Below are positions 7,765-18,905 of a DNA stretch of 64,000 nucleotides, in pieces. The notes below the pieces were generated by a model, which saw nothing but the letters and a program-made list of their open reading frames with translations, searched no databases and was not told the origin of the DNA. Source of the stretch: Arthrobacter sp. ES3-54 (lineage in GTDB: Bacteria > Actinomycetota > Actinomycetes > Actinomycetales > Micrococcaceae); contig NZ_JAQFIF010000003.1 in NCBI RefSeq assembly GCF_029504395.1, positions 489,401 through 553,400 of the forward strand, read 5' to 3'. The first letter of the stretch is position 1; every line of letters begins with the position of its first letter. The position numbers and the translations under genes were made by a program.

Positions 7765-8832
7765 GTGGCACGGACAGAAAGGGCGCAGCGCGGCGGCCAC
7801 TCCGGCGTCAGCATTGAGGATGTTGCCGCCGCTGCCGGCGTATCCACGGCCACCGTATCCCGGGCCGTCCGTGGACTGCCCCGCGTTTCCCCGGCGACGC
7901 GGGAGAAGATCCTGGGTATTGCCGAATCCTTGGGCTACGTCGCCTCGTCCTCGGCGTCCGGCCTGGCGACGGGCCGGACCAAAACCATCGGCGTGCTGGC
8001 CCCGTTCGTCAGCCGCTGGTTCTTCTCCAAGGCCATCGAGGGCGCGGACCGGGAACTGCACTCCCGCCAGTACAACCTTTCCCTCTTCAATCTCGGCGGC
8101 CACGGCAGCAACCGTGAGCGGCTTTTCAGCAAGACCATGGTCTACAAGCAGATAGACGCCCTGCTGGTCCTCTGTATGGCGCTCACTCACGAGGAAATCG
8201 AGCATCTCCAGAAGATCGATATCCCGCTGGTGGTGGTGGGCGGCCATGTTGAGGAATGCCCCTATATTGGCATTGACGACTACGCCGCGGCCGCCACCGC
8301 GGTCCGCCACCTGATCGGGTTGGGCCACACCGACATCGCGCTCCTGCACGGCGATGATGAAACCGACCTCAACTTCGACGTACCCAGGGTCCGGATCCAG
8401 GCCTTCCACGACATCATGCGCGAGGCCCGGTTGCCCGCCCGGGCCGAATGGGACGTGTGGGGGGACTTCACCGTTCGCAGCGGTCAGGAGGCGTTCCGGC
8501 GTCTCTGGGCAATCGACTTGCCCAAGCCGACAGCAATCTTCTGCGCCTCGGATGAGATGGCCATGGGCGTCATCTTCGAGGCCAACAAGGCCGGTGTGCG
8601 CGTCCCGGAGGATTTGTCGGTCATCGGCATCGACGACCACGACTTCGCCGAAGCCATGGGGCTCACCACGGTCGGGCAGCGGCCGGACCTCCAAGCCGAA
8701 CTCGGCACCAAGATGCTGCTGGACGAGCTCGACGGAATTGCCGGGGCTGTGCAGTCCGCCGTGGCGCCGCACCGGCTAATTGTGCGGACGACGACGGCGC
8801 CGCCGGTACGGGCATCCGCGCGGCTCCGCTAG
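7765..8832 (+). CDS. LacI-family transcriptional regulator of the sugar ABC operon
   Basis: A 355-residue protein starting at GTG 7765. The N-terminal helix-turn-helix reads SIEDVAAAAGVSTATVSRAVRGLPRVSPATREKI (about residues 14-47), followed by the hinge ESLGYVASSSASGLATGRTKTIGVL. The periplasmic-binding-protein-like core contains CASDEMAMGVIFEANKAGVRVPEDLSVIGIDDHDFAEAMGLTTV. It follows the transporter operon by about 100 bp and most probably binds the operator at 4065-4084. The inducer is not predictable. Confidence 0.9.
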   Translation: MARTERAQRGGHSGVSIEDVAAAAGVSTATVSRAVRGLPRVSPATREKILGIAESLGYVASSSASGLATGRTKTIGVLAPFVSRWFFSKAIEGADRELHSRQYNLSLFNLGGHGSNRERLFSKTMVYKQIDALLVLCMALTHEEIEHLQKIDIPLVVVGGHVEECPYIGIDDYAAAATAVRHLIGLGHTDIALLHGDDETDLNFDVPRVRIQAFHDIMREARLPARAEWDVWGDFTVRSGQEAFRRLWAIDLPKPTAIFCASDEMAMGVIFEANKAGVRVPEDLSVIGIDDHDFAEAMGLTTVGQRPDLQAELGTKMLLDELDGIAGAVQSAVAPHRLIVRTTTAPPVRASARLR

Positions 8833-8891
8833 CGGCGTTCGGCCGCATCGGCGGTCCCGCATGGGCTGCAGGGGTTGCGGTCCGGCCTGGC

Positions 8892-9806
8892 TCAGGAAGC
8901 GCGGGCCAGTTGGCGGATCGGCACCCAGCGCGAGGCCAGCCGGCGGTAGGCCGCGGCGGCGCCGGTCATGTCGCCATCCGCCAGGCACTCGATGCCGAGG
9001 CGCACGTCCAGCGGCGAGTCGTCCGGATAGACCTTGTCTGCCACGCCGCCGTAATCGAGTTCCACTGCCGAATCCGCGTGGAACAGCTCAAGCCATTCCG
9101 TGAGCTGGGTCAGGTCCTCGAGCATGTCGAGATCGGGCGCGGCGAGGGCCAGGTGCGCCACCGCGTAGCTCACGCGCTCCAGTGCCTTGCCGATGCCGGC
9201 ACGGATGCGGACCGTCACGATGTGCCCCTCGGATTCGACGACGTCGGTGGGATCCGATTCCTGGAAGAGGCAGAACCAGCTGAAGGGGATGCCCCACGTG
9301 GACGCCCGGGTGTGGACCCGGCTCAGGCCATCGTGGGCCCGCACCTCATCAATGCGTTCCTGGTGCTTGTCCCGCTGTTCTTCCGGGATCAGGAGCTGGG
9401 CCAGGGGCCCGTGGATGCCTTCCATCAGGGCATTGGCGGCCAGCCCGGCGCGGAGGACCATCTGGCTGGGGCAGTACAGCAGCCGTTCGGCCTGCGCTGC
9501 GGCGGCCCCGGTGCCGGACTCGGCGCCGTCGTGCGCTGAGCCGGAGGGCGCCCGCCGTGCCGGGGCCGGGACAACGCGCACAAGGTCCGTCCGGCCGGTG
9601 GGAAACGGGTCCCCGTCGGACCGGGTGATGCGGCCTAGGGACGCCAGGAGCTCGGCGTTCTCCACGGCAGCGCGGGACGCCAGGCCGGCGCCGGCGGCCC
9701 GCAGGGTTTCCTGCTGCTTCTCAGGGAACGCCTCGAGGGGCTCGTAGATCCGGAGCGCGGAAGAGAACGGCAGCCCGGCCTGTCCGTGGTAAATGTTCCC
9801 CGTCAT
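8892..9806 (-). CDS. Conserved hypothetical protein, no recognised domain
   Basis: A 304-residue soluble protein with no signal peptide or membrane segment. Notable stretches are ERLLYCPSQMVLRAGLAANALMEGIHGPLAQLLIPEEQRDKHQERIDEVR in the middle and a C-terminal part with a TPR-like look (LGIECLADGDMTGAAAAYRRLASRWVPIRQ). An Ala/Gly/Ser-rich linker at about 95-120 separates two apparent domains. It sits 30 bp downstream of xthA on the same strand and could share its transcript. Third-position GC is high and fits coding. I cannot assign a function. Confidence 0.75.
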   Translation of the reverse strand: MTGNIYHGQAGLPFSSALRIYEPLEAFPEKQQETLRAAGAGLASRAAVENAELLASLGRITRSDGDPFPTGRTDLVRVVPAPARRAPSGSAHDGAESGTGAAAAQAERLLYCPSQMVLRAGLAANALMEGIHGPLAQLLIPEEQRDKHQERIDEVRAHDGLSRVHTRASTWGIPFSWFCLFQESDPTDVVESEGHIVTVRIRAGIGKALERVSYAVAHLALAAPDLDMLEDLTQLTEWLELFHADSAVELDYGGVADKVYPDDSPLDVRLGIECLADGDMTGAAAAYRRLASRWVPIRQLARAS

Positions 9807-9836
9807 GGGATCACGACGCTTCCTGGGCGGCAGCCA

Positions 9837-10643
9837 TTAGTCCGCCAGTTCCGCAAGCACCGGGGCGTGGTCCGAGGCGCCCTTGCCCTTGCGCTCCTCG
9901 CGGTCGATCATCGCACCGGTGACCCGTGCCGCCAGGGCCGGGGAGGCAAGAATGAAGTCGATCCGCATTCCCTCTTTTTTCGGGAAGCGGAGCTGCGTGT
10001 AGTCCCAGTAGGTGTAGACGCCAGGTCCCGGGGTGTGCGGGCGGACCACATCCTGGAACCCGGCCTCCTCAAAGGCGTGGAAGGCAGCCCGCTCGGGCTC
10101 GCTGACGTGGGTCATGGCGTTGGCGCGGAAGAAGTCGATGTCCCAGACGTCGCCGTCCTGCGGTGCGATATTGAAATCGCCCATCAGCGCGATCTGCGCC
10201 TGGGGGTCCTCCTTGACCCAGGTGCCGGCGTGGGTTTTCAGGATGTCCAGCCAGTTGAGCTTGTAGGGCATGTGCTCGTCGTCGAGGGCGCGGCCGTTGG
10301 GGACGTAGAGGCTCCAGACCCGGATGCCGCCGCACGTGGCGCCGATGGCGCGGGCCTCCTGCACGGCGTCCTTGCCGCTCTTGCCGAATACCGGCTGGTC
10401 CAGGAAGGTGCGTTCGACGTTGTCGATTCCCACGCGGGAGGCGATCGCGACGCCGTTCCACTGGCTCAGGCCGAAGTGTGCCACCTCGTAGCCCATGCTC
10501 TCGAAGAGCTCCCAAGGGAAGTTCTCGTCCTTGCATTTGGTTTCCTGGATGGCCAGGACGTCACAGTCCGTGCGCTGGAGCCAAGCCTCCACACGGTCGG
10601 CGCGGGCGCGGAGCGAGTTCACATTCCAGGTAGCTATCTTCAC
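9837..10643 (-). CDS. xthA: Exodeoxyribonuclease III
   Basis: A 268-residue endonuclease/exonuclease/phosphatase-fold enzyme for base-excision repair (AP endonuclease and 3'-5' exonuclease), with Mg2+ as cofactor. Visible family motifs in order are MKIATWNVNSLRAR (catalytic Asn), LAIQETKCKDENFP (metal-binding Glu), GGIRVWSLYVPNG (Tyr), LMGDFNIAPQDGDV (Asp/Asn pair) and KGASDHAPVLAEL (Asp-His). Length is normal for XthA. All catalytic residues appear present. Confidence 0.95.
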   Translation of the reverse strand: MKIATWNVNSLRARADRVEAWLQRTDCDVLAIQETKCKDENFPWELFESMGYEVAHFGLSQWNGVAIASRVGIDNVERTFLDQPVFGKSGKDAVQEARAIGATCGGIRVWSLYVPNGRALDDEHMPYKLNWLDILKTHAGTWVKEDPQAQIALMGDFNIAPQDGDVWDIDFFRANAMTHVSEPERAAFHAFEEAGFQDVVRPHTPGPGVYTYWDYTQLRFPKKEGMRIDFILASPALAARVTGAMIDREERKGKGASDHAPVLAELAD

Positions 10644-10774
10644 AGTCCCTAACTTACCGAACTTGGCCCCCGGACGAAGCAGCCGGCGGCTTCCGCCCTC
10701 TGGAAATTAGTAGGAAGTCCGAGTATATTCGGCTGCAGAGATGATCTAGGTCACATGCAAAGGAGCATTCGGTC

Positions 10775-12273
<1,499 letters not shown>

Positions 12274-12274
<1 letters not shown>

Positions 12275-13374
12275 TGGGGACGGAGGCTGCGCAGGAAGGG
12301 GCCGGCGAAGCCTTGAATGGGGAAGTCCTGTTTGAACGGCGCGGCAGCCTCGGCGTGGTGACCCTCAACCGGCCCACGGCCGTCAACGCCCTGACCGCCG
12401 GGATGGCCGCCGCGATGCTCGAACAGCTCACGCTCTGGGCCGAGGACGGCGCCGTCGCCACGGTGCTGGTCCGCGGCGCCGGCGACCGCGGCCTCTGCGC
12501 CGGCGGCGACATCGTCGCCATCTACCGGGACATTTTCGACGGTGGGGACGCCACCGCGGACTTCTGGGCGGACGAGTACCGGCTGAACCTGCTCATCTCT
12601 GAATACCCCAAGCCGTACGTGGCGTTCATGGACGGGCTGGTCCTGGGCGGCGGCGTGGGGATCTCGGCCCACGGCTCCGTGCGGATCGTCACCGAACGCA
12701 CCCGCACGGGCATGCCCGAAACGACCATCGGGTTCGTGCCCGACGTCGGCGGCACCCTGCTGCTCTCCGGCTCGCCGGGGGAGACCGGCACCCATGCGGC
12801 CCTGACCGGCGCCCACCTGAGCGGCGCGGACGCGCTGTTCCTGGGCCTCGCCGACCACTTCGTGCCCTCCGCCAGCCTTGCTGAACTGGCCGCGGCGCTC
12901 GAGACCGAGGCAGCGGAAGCCGCCGTCGCCCGTTTCGCCGAACCGGCTCCGCAGTCAGTCCTCGCCGCACAGCAGGAATGGATCGACGCCTGCTACTCCA
13001 GCGACGACGCCGAGGAGATCCTGCTCCGGCTGCGCACGGTGGGCGGGGAGGCTGCCGGCGCCGCGGACACCATCGAGGCCAAGTCGCCGACGGCGGTGAA
13101 GGTGGCCTTGGAGTCCCTGCGCCGCGTCCGCGGACTGAGCCTGGAGCGGGCACTCGAGCAGGAATACCGGGTGGGCCTGCGCTTCCTCGCCGGACCGGAC
13201 TTCCGCGAAGGGATCCGCGCCCAGGTGGTGGACAAGGACCGCAATCCCCGCTGGAAGCCCGCCACCCTCGCGGAGGTCACCCCAGAGGACGTCGCGGCCT
13301 ACTTCGCCCCGCTGGGCGGGCGCGAACTGAAGCTCTCTCCGGCGGAGAAGAACAAGGAGAAGAACCATGTCTGA
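12274..13374 (+). CDS. 3-Hydroxyisobutyryl-CoA hydrolase (enoyl-CoA hydratase/isomerase superfamily)
   Basis: A 366-residue crotonase-fold enzyme, longer than a typical hydratase and of HIBCH size. Motifs are GSLGVVTLNRPTAVNALT, the oxyanion-hole DRGLCAGGDIVAIYRD, GLVLGGGVGISAHGS and the HIBCH-type block MPETTIGFVPDVGGTLLLS. A C-terminal HIBCH extension includes LEQEYRVGLRF and a segment near DFREGIRAQVVDKDRNPRW. It hydrolyses 3-hydroxyisobutyryl-CoA before MmsB acts. The chosen ATG overlaps the mmsA stop by 1 nt; an open frame runs further upstream inside mmsA but is not used. It overlaps mmsB by 8 nt. Confidence 0.9.
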
Positions 13375-14326
13375 AGCAGGAGCGCCCGAAACCGGCACCA
13401 TCGCCTTCCTCGGCCTGGGGCACATGGGCGGCCCGATGGCCGTCAACCTGGTCAAGGCCGGCTACCGGGTGACCGGCTTCGACGTCGTGCCGACGGCCCT
13501 GGACGCCGCCCGGGAGCACGGCATTCCAACCGCCGGGACGGCAGCCGAAGCGGCGGCGGGCGCCGCCGTCGTGCTGACCATGCTGCCCAGCGGCAAGCAC
13601 CTCCTCGACGCCTACCGGGGCACGGGCGGTGAGCCCGGCCTGCTTGAACTGGCCGCCCCGGGCACCATGTTCCTGGACTGTTCCACGATCAACGTGGACG
13701 AGGCCCGCGAGGCCGCAGAACTCGCGGTGGCGGCCGGCCACCGTGCTGTCGACGCCCCCGTGTCCGGAGGGGTGGTGGGGGCCGAGGCCGGCACGCTCAC
13801 CTTCATGGTCGGTGCCCTCCCGGAGGACTTCGAGGCGGTCAAACCGCTGCTGGAAGTCATGGGCAAGCGGGTGGTCCACACCGGCGCCCACGGCGCGGGC
13901 CAGGCCGCCAAGATCTGCAACAACATGATCCTGGGCGTCTCGATGATCGCCGTCAGTGAGGCCTTTGTGCTGGGCGAGAAGCTCGGACTGACCCACCAGG
14001 CACTGTTCGACGTCGCCTCCGCCGCCTCGGGACAGTGCTGGGCGCTGACCACCAATTGCCCTGTGCCCGGGCCGGTCCCGACCAGCCCCGCCAACAGGGA
14101 CTACCAGCCCGGCTTCGCCGGGGCGCTCATGGCCAAGGACCTCAAGCTGGCCCTCAACGCGCTCCAGAGTGCCGGCGTCGCGGCCCGCCTCGGCCCCCTC
14201 GCATCCGAAATTTACGATACCTTTGCCGCGGAAGGCGGTGCCGGCCGGGACTTCTCCGGCATCATCACCGACATCCGTGAAAAGTCGGAAGCAGGCAAAT
14301 CAGAATCCGGTGCGGCCGGACACTAG
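13367..14326 (+). CDS. mmsB: 3-Hydroxyisobutyrate dehydrogenase
   Basis: A 319-residue NAD+-dependent beta-hydroxyacid dehydrogenase that oxidises 3-hydroxyisobutyrate to methylmalonate semialdehyde, the MmsA substrate. It has the N-terminal Rossmann motif FLGLGHMGGPMAVNLVKAGY, the substrate-binding DAPVSGGVVGAEAGTLTFMVGG-like block and the catalytic Lys in GAGQAAKICNNM (about residue 182). The C-terminal helical domain includes YQPGFAGALMAKDLKLA. It starts inside the end of the hydrolase gene, indicating translational coupling. Confidence 0.95.
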   Translation: MSEAGAPETGTIAFLGLGHMGGPMAVNLVKAGYRVTGFDVVPTALDAAREHGIPTAGTAAEAAAGAAVVLTMLPSGKHLLDAYRGTGGEPGLLELAAPGTMFLDCSTINVDEAREAAELAVAAGHRAVDAPVSGGVVGAEAGTLTFMVGALPEDFEAVKPLLEVMGKRVVHTGAHGAGQAAKICNNMILGVSMIAVSEAFVLGEKLGLTHQALFDVASAASGQCWALTTNCPVPGPVPTSPANRDYQPGFAGALMAKDLKLALNALQSAGVAARLGPLASEIYDTFAAEGGAGRDFSGIITDIREKSEAGKSESGAAGH

Positions 14327-14389
14327 TCCCGGAAGCTATACGCAGAACCATAAGCAGAACCAGACGAGCACCACCTAAGGGGACCACTC

Positions 14390-15169
14390 ATGACGGAACA
14401 GTACGCGAACATTCTGGTGGAGCGCCGCGGCCGCGTGGGCCTCGTGACGCTCAACCGGCCCGAAGCCCTCAATGCCCTGAACAAGGCCACGATGGAGGAG
14501 CTGGTGAAGGCCGTCACCGGGATGGATGCGGACCCGGAGGTCGGTGCCGTGGTGGTGACCGGTTCCGCGAAGGCCTTCGCCGCCGGCGCGGACATCAAGG
14601 AAATGCAGTCCAAGGGCTACATGGACATGTACGCGGCGGACTGGTTCCGCGGCTGGGAGGACTTCACCAGGCTCCGCATCCCCGTGGTGGCGGCCGTGTC
14701 CGGCTTCGCGCTGGGCGGCGGCTGCGAGCTGGCGATGATGTGCGATTTCATCATCGCCGGGGACAACGCCAAGTTCGGCCAGCCGGAGATCAACCTCGGT
14801 GTGCTCCCGGGCATGGGCGGCTCACAGCGGCTGACCCGCGCCGTGGGCAAGTCCAAGGCGATGGACATGATCCTGACCGGCCGGTTCATGGACGCCGAGG
14901 AGGCCGAACGGGCGGGGCTGGTGTCCCGTGTGGTCCCGGCCGCGGACGTCGTCGAGGAGGCGCTGAAGGCTGCCGAGGTGATCGCCTCCAAATCCAAGCC
15001 GGTGGCGATGGTGGCCAAGGAAGCGGTGAACGCGGCGTTTGAGACCGGACTTGCCCAGGGCGTGCTGTTTGAACGGCGCGTGTTCCACTCTCTGTTCGCC
15101 ACCGAGGACCAGAAGGAAGGCATGGCCGCCTTCACCGAGAAGCGGCAGCCGGAGTTCAACCACCGCTAG
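14390..15169 (+). CDS. Enoyl-CoA hydratase
   Basis: A 259-residue crotonase-family protein of typical hydratase length. It has the oxyanion motif [14 protein letters not shown] and both catalytic glutamates of the hydratase type, in [13 protein letters not shown] and [21 protein letters not shown]. It ends with the usual [13 protein letters not shown]. In the valine pathway it would hydrate methacrylyl-CoA to 3-hydroxyisobutyryl-CoA, the substrate of the neighbouring hydrolase, though such enzymes are often broad. It lies 63 bp after mmsB and has its own Shine-Dalgarno (AAGGGGA). Confidence 0.92.
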   Translation: MTEQYANILVERRGRVGLVTLNRPEALNALNKATMEELVKAVTGMDADPEVGAVVVTGSAKAFAAGADIKEMQSKGYMDMYAADWFRGWEDFTRLRIPVVAAVSGFALGGGCELAMMCDFIIAGDNAKFGQPEINLGVLPGMGGSQRLTRAVGKSKAMDMILTGRFMDAEEAERAGLVSRVVPAADVVEEALKAAEVIASKSKPVAMVAKEAVNAAFETGLAQGVLFERRVFHSLFATEDQKEGMAAFTEKRQPEFNHR

Positions 15170-15216
15170 ACGGAACCGGACACGGCGCGGCGGCGTCAAA
15201 TGCCGGGGCGCCGGGC

Positions 15217-18200
15217 TTACGTGAAGATGTCGGCCACGTACCTGCCGTGCGTGCGTTCCACCTCATCCATCCACGCCTCGGCATCCTCCTTGGAGGCGCC
15301 GGTCGCTTCCTGGTAAATGAGGGCGCACGTGTCGCGAACCTGCGGCGCCATGTGCTTGCCGTCGCCGCAGACATAGACCGTGGCGCCCTGCCGGACCAGC
15401 TCGACGACGTCGGCGCGGTCGGCCCAAAGCCGATCCTGGACATATTTCAGGCCGTCTTCGGGAGCAGTGGAAAAGACCGGGCGCAGATCCAGGTTGGCCT
15501 GCTCCGCCCACGACGCGAGTTCGGCGCGGTAGAGGAAGTCGGTGTCCGGTGCCCGGCAGCCGAAGAACAGCAGGGCAGGGGCCGGCGTCGTATCCTCGGC
15601 CTCGGCCCGCAGCGCCCGGTCCTGGACGAAGCCGCGGAAGGGTGCCAGCCCGGTCCCTGCACAGACCATGATGACCGGGACGTTAAGGGACGACGGCGGG
15701 TGGAAAGCCGCGTTCGAGGGCCGGACAGTGACCGCGACCCTTGACCCGGGCCTGGCCTGGGCGAGGTACGTGGACGAGGCGCCTTCGAAGACGCCGCGGC
15801 CCGACCACGCCGGGGCCTCGATGACGGTGAAGGTCAGGGTGGCGTGGTCGGGGCTCCAGAGCGGGGACGAGGAAATGGAGTACCGCCGGGGGGTCAGCTG
15901 TGTCAGTAGTTGCAGGAACGAGGTGAACGACAGCTGGCATGACGGATATGTCTCCAGCAGGTCCAGGAGGGAGACCCGCTTGTCCAGGATCTCGGCCGCG
16001 TACCGCCCGCGGTCCTGGGCCAGGGCCTCAAGTTCGGCGCGCTGTGCGGGATCCGCCGCGACATCAGCCAGGTCCTCGAGCTGGATGCGGGTGGCGGGGA
16101 CCGCGAGCTCCACGTAGCTGCTCAGCAGTTCGCCCACGGCCACGGGAGCACCCGTGGGCAGGAAAGTGTCCCCCCGCTCCATGCTCAGCTCGACATGCGA
16201 GTCGTAGTCAAGGTTGAAATGGACCAGGGCGCGCTGCACCAGTGCGCTCGGATTCAGCGGCAGCACGGCCAGATAGTCCCCGGTCCGGTAGCTCATCCCC
16301 TCGGGCAGGGCGATCTCGACATGCCGCTTGGACCGGGCGCCGGGCTTGGCCAGATCGACCAGTTCCCGGTTCGCGACAACAGTACCGAGTGCCAGCCCGT
16401 TCTGGCGCAGCAGCGGATCCCGGACGTTGCCGACGAACTGGAGTTCAAGCTGGGGCTGCGCAGTGGGCGGGCTGGTCCTCTGCCCGAGGGCGGCGTCCAC
16501 GGCAGGCCAAAGTCCGGCGTACCACTCTTCAAAATCGCCGAAGAAGTCGCCGCGGGCGTTGGCTTCGCCCCGGGCATAGATTCGCGTGGCGCCCGCGGCC
16601 TCGAGCCGGGCGTCGATGGCCTTGGGCACCTCCTGGTACGTTCGCGCCCAGTCCTTGTTGCCGTTGCCGAAGACCATATACCGCACCCCGGCGAGGCTGC
16701 CCGGCTGCAGGCCTTCGGTCCAGGCCACGAATTTCCGGGCGTTATCCGGCGGCTGCCCCTCGTAGGAGGACGTCACGATTGCGACGAGTCCCTCCGATGG
16801 CAGTCCACCGGCCGCCTCGTCGAGCGGACCGATGGTGGGGCTGTAGCCGCGCCGGCCGGCGTCGTTGGCGATGCGCTGGGCGAAGTCCTTGGACGTGCCT
16901 GCATTGGAACCGTAGAGCACACGGATCGGGACGCCGTTGGGCGCGGCAGCCGCCGCTGCCGCTTCGGCCTGCCGGGCATGTTCGACGGCGGCCTGCGGAC
17001 CGGCTGCGATCGTGACGTCCCGCCGGCGCACGTGGATGAACAGCCCCTCAGGCTTCATCGTCAGCGTGTGCTTGATCTGCAGTTCGTAGCCCGGGTCCGC
17101 CGCAGTGACCTCGAAGCGCTGCAGGAGCTTGGCCAGGAAGAGCATGGCCTCCTGCAGGGCAAATCCCCGGCCGATGCAGGAGCGCTGTCCGTTGCCGAAG
17201 GGCTTCCAGGCGTTGGCAGGGATTTCCGCGGCCCGAACAGGTGAGAACCGGTCCGGATCGAAGGTCGCGGCGTCCTCCCCCCAGGCCGCCGTGTCCCGGT
17301 GCAGCCGCGGGATCAGGACCATGATGGGCTGGCCTGCCGGGACGTCGAAACGGCCGCCAAGCGTCGTGTCCTCGTGCGGGGCGACGTTGAACGCCGGGGC
17401 GGTGGGCCACAGCCGGAGTGTCTCCTTGAGGATCTGGTCCAGGTACCCCAGCCGGGGCAGGTGCTCGAACCGGGCGCTCTCGGTGCCGAGGACCTCGTCC
17501 ACCTGGGCGCGAGCCTTGGCCAGGACAGCCGGATGGCGCAGCAGTTCGTAGAGCGCAAACGACAGCAGGCCGCTGGTGGTCTCATGCCCGGCCACCAGGA
17601 AGGTGACCATCTGGTAGCGGACGTTTTCCTCGCTCAACCGCTCGCCGGTCACCGGGTCCGCGGCGTTGAGCATGGTGTCCAGGATGTCCTCGCTGCCGGC
17701 GGGGCTGGGGTTGCGCCGACGGTCGCTGATCATCTGGTCGGCGACCTCGAACATCAGGGCATGGTCTTCCTCGAGCTGGTGGCGTTTGCGCAGCATGATC
17801 TTGTTCTGGACCGGGAGCCTGCGAGCCCGATCCCCGGACTCGACCAGACCGCGGACCATGGCCCCGACGAAGGGATGCATCTCTTCCCGGTAGAGGCTGT
17901 TGAACCGGTAGCTGAACGAGCACAGGGCAATGGTGTCCAGGGTCAGCCGGGTGGTGTTGTCCGGTACGTCGATCCGGGCCGTCGGGCCGAGCCGCTCCCA
18001 CTTCAGGAGCAGCTGCTCGGCGATGTCGTCCATGCCGCTGAACATCCGCGTCAGCGCCGCTGGCCCGAACGCCGGCATCAGGATCCGGTGCGCCTTCTGC
18101 CAGTTCAGTTCTTCTGTTCTTGCGGTGAACAATCCGTCGCCGATGAATTCCCGCACCTGCCGAAGGGAAACGCCCAGCACCTTGCCGAAACGGGACTCGT

Positions 18201-18396
18201 CGCACACTTCGTTGACGAGCTGCTGGGAGGAGATGGCGATGATGCTGCGGTTGAAGAACTGGATGCGGACAATGGGGCCGTACCGCTCGGCCACCTCGAC
18301 TATCCCCAGGATTCCCTTGCTGGAGTCGATGTCCGGCAAGTTGCCGACCACCGGCTTCGTGGGAGGCTGCGGTATGGGGACGCTGGGCGAAGTCAT
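15217..18396 (-). CDS. Self-sufficient cytochrome P450-NADPH reductase fusion (CYP102/P450 BM3 type)
   Basis: A 1059-residue cytosolic fusion. The heme domain (about 1-455) shows the I-helix FLVAGHETTSGLLSFALYELL, the ExxR motif KETLRLWP and the heme loop FGNGQRSCIGRGFALQEA (thiolate Cys near 400). A flavodoxin domain follows, with FMN motif PIRVLYGSNAGTSKDFAQ (about 480-620). Then come FAD- and NADPH-binding ferredoxin-reductase domains with RRYSISSSPLW, VCAGTGLAPFRGFVQ, LLFFGCRAPDTDFLY and a C-terminal YVCGDGKHMAPQVRD. The family hydroxylates fatty acids. ATG 18396 follows AGGAGGGG; an upstream in-frame extension to 18480 lacks this support. No adjacent TetR or redox partner is present. Confidence 0.93.
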   Translation of the reverse strand: MTSPSVPIPQPPTKPVVGNLPDIDSSKGILGIVEVAERYGPIVRIQFFNRSIIAISSQQLVNEVCDESRFGKVLGVSLRQVREFIGDGLFTARTEELNWQKAHRILMPAFGPAALTRMFSGMDDIAEQLLLKWERLGPTARIDVPDNTTRLTLDTIALCSFSYRFNSLYREEMHPFVGAMVRGLVESGDRARRLPVQNKIMLRKRHQLEEDHALMFEVADQMISDRRRNPSPAGSEDILDTMLNAADPVTGERLSEENVRYQMVTFLVAGHETTSGLLSFALYELLRHPAVLAKARAQVDEVLGTESARFEHLPRLGYLDQILKETLRLWPTAPAFNVAPHEDTTLGGRFDVPAGQPIMVLIPRLHRDTAAWGEDAATFDPDRFSPVRAAEIPANAWKPFGNGQRSCIGRGFALQEAMLFLAKLLQRFEVTAADPGYELQIKHTLTMKPEGLFIHVRRRDVTIAAGPQAAVEHARQAEAAAAAAAPNGVPIRVLYGSNAGTSKDFAQRIANDAGRRGYSPTIGPLDEAAGGLPSEGLVAIVTSSYEGQPPDNARKFVAWTEGLQPGSLAGVRYMVFGNGNKDWARTYQEVPKAIDARLEAAGATRIYARGEANARGDFFGDFEEWYAGLWPAVDAALGQRTSPPTAQPQLELQFVGNVRDPLLRQNGLALGTVVANRELVDLAKPGARSKRHVEIALPEGMSYRTGDYLAVLPLNPSALVQRALVHFNLDYDSHVELSMERGDTFLPTGAPVAVGELLSSYVELAVPATRIQLEDLADVAADPAQRAELEALAQDRGRYAAEILDKRVSLLDLLETYPSCQLSFTSFLQLLTQLTPRRYSISSSPLWSPDHATLTFTVIEAPAWSGRGVFEGASSTYLAQARPGSRVAVTVRPSNAAFHPPSSLNVPVIMVCAGTGLAPFRGFVQDRALRAEAEDTTPAPALLFFGCRAPDTDFLYRAELASWAEQANLDLRPVFSTAPEDGLKYVQDRLWADRADVVELVRQGATVYVCGDGKHMAPQVRDTCALIYQEATGASKEDAEAWMDEVERTHGRYVADIFT

Positions 18397-18606
18397 GGCC
18401 CCTCCTAGGCGATCGCCAATCGACGCTCTGTGAGCACTAATTGCTGCCTGGCCGGACGGCACTGTCCGGCTCCGAACCACGATACTCCGGACGGTTCCCG
18501 GGCAAAACCGGTTTTCGTTTGAACGGCCGGGGCACTGCCGGCGGGCGCGCTGGAGGAGGCGCTGCCACGTGGTCCCTGGCTACCGGGACAATGACAACGA
18601 TTTGTC

Positions 18607-18735
18607 TCAGACAGGGAAGAACAGGGGAGCTAAGATGCTCACCACATACGAGCCCAAGGCCACTAGGGCTCCGAGAATGACAACGGTAACAACCCAAAAC
18701 AGGACGGAGGGGCTCCGCCTCGGGTTTGCATCCAT
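18607..18735 (-). CDS. Possible 42-residue single-helix membrane protein
   Basis: A short ORF starting MDANPRRSPSVLFWVVTVV and running through one strong transmembrane segment (to about residue 35) before ending LFFPV. A GGGGTGG stretch precedes the ATG. The frame remains open upstream, but the ATG at 18735 best separates a basic N-terminus from the helix. Function unknown. It could be spurious, but the amphipathic start and clean helix are typical of real small membrane proteins. Confidence 0.4.
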   Translation of the reverse strand: MDANPRRSPSVLFWVVTVVILGALVALGSYVVSILAPLFFPV

Positions 18736-18905
18736 AACAACCACCCCATGTTCAATCGGGATACCCTCGGACCCGTATCCTGCCTGAACCTCCTTGCATA
18801 AAGCTTGGAATTCAGACGAGAGCCCGCAGTTGAAAATCAAGGCTGTTCTTCACCGGGATCAAACCCTAGGCTGTGCCTCACACTTATCAACCTTTGGAGG
18901 CTGCT

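Noticed and set aside
16195..17244. A 349-codon plus-strand frame opposite the P450 fusion
   Set aside because: Shadow frame; the minus-strand protein has complete P450 and flavodoxin motifs, and this frame has none.
18397..18480. 28-residue N-terminal extension of the P450 fusion
   Set aside because: The extension has no P450-like sequence, and AGGAGGGG sits directly before the ATG at 18396.
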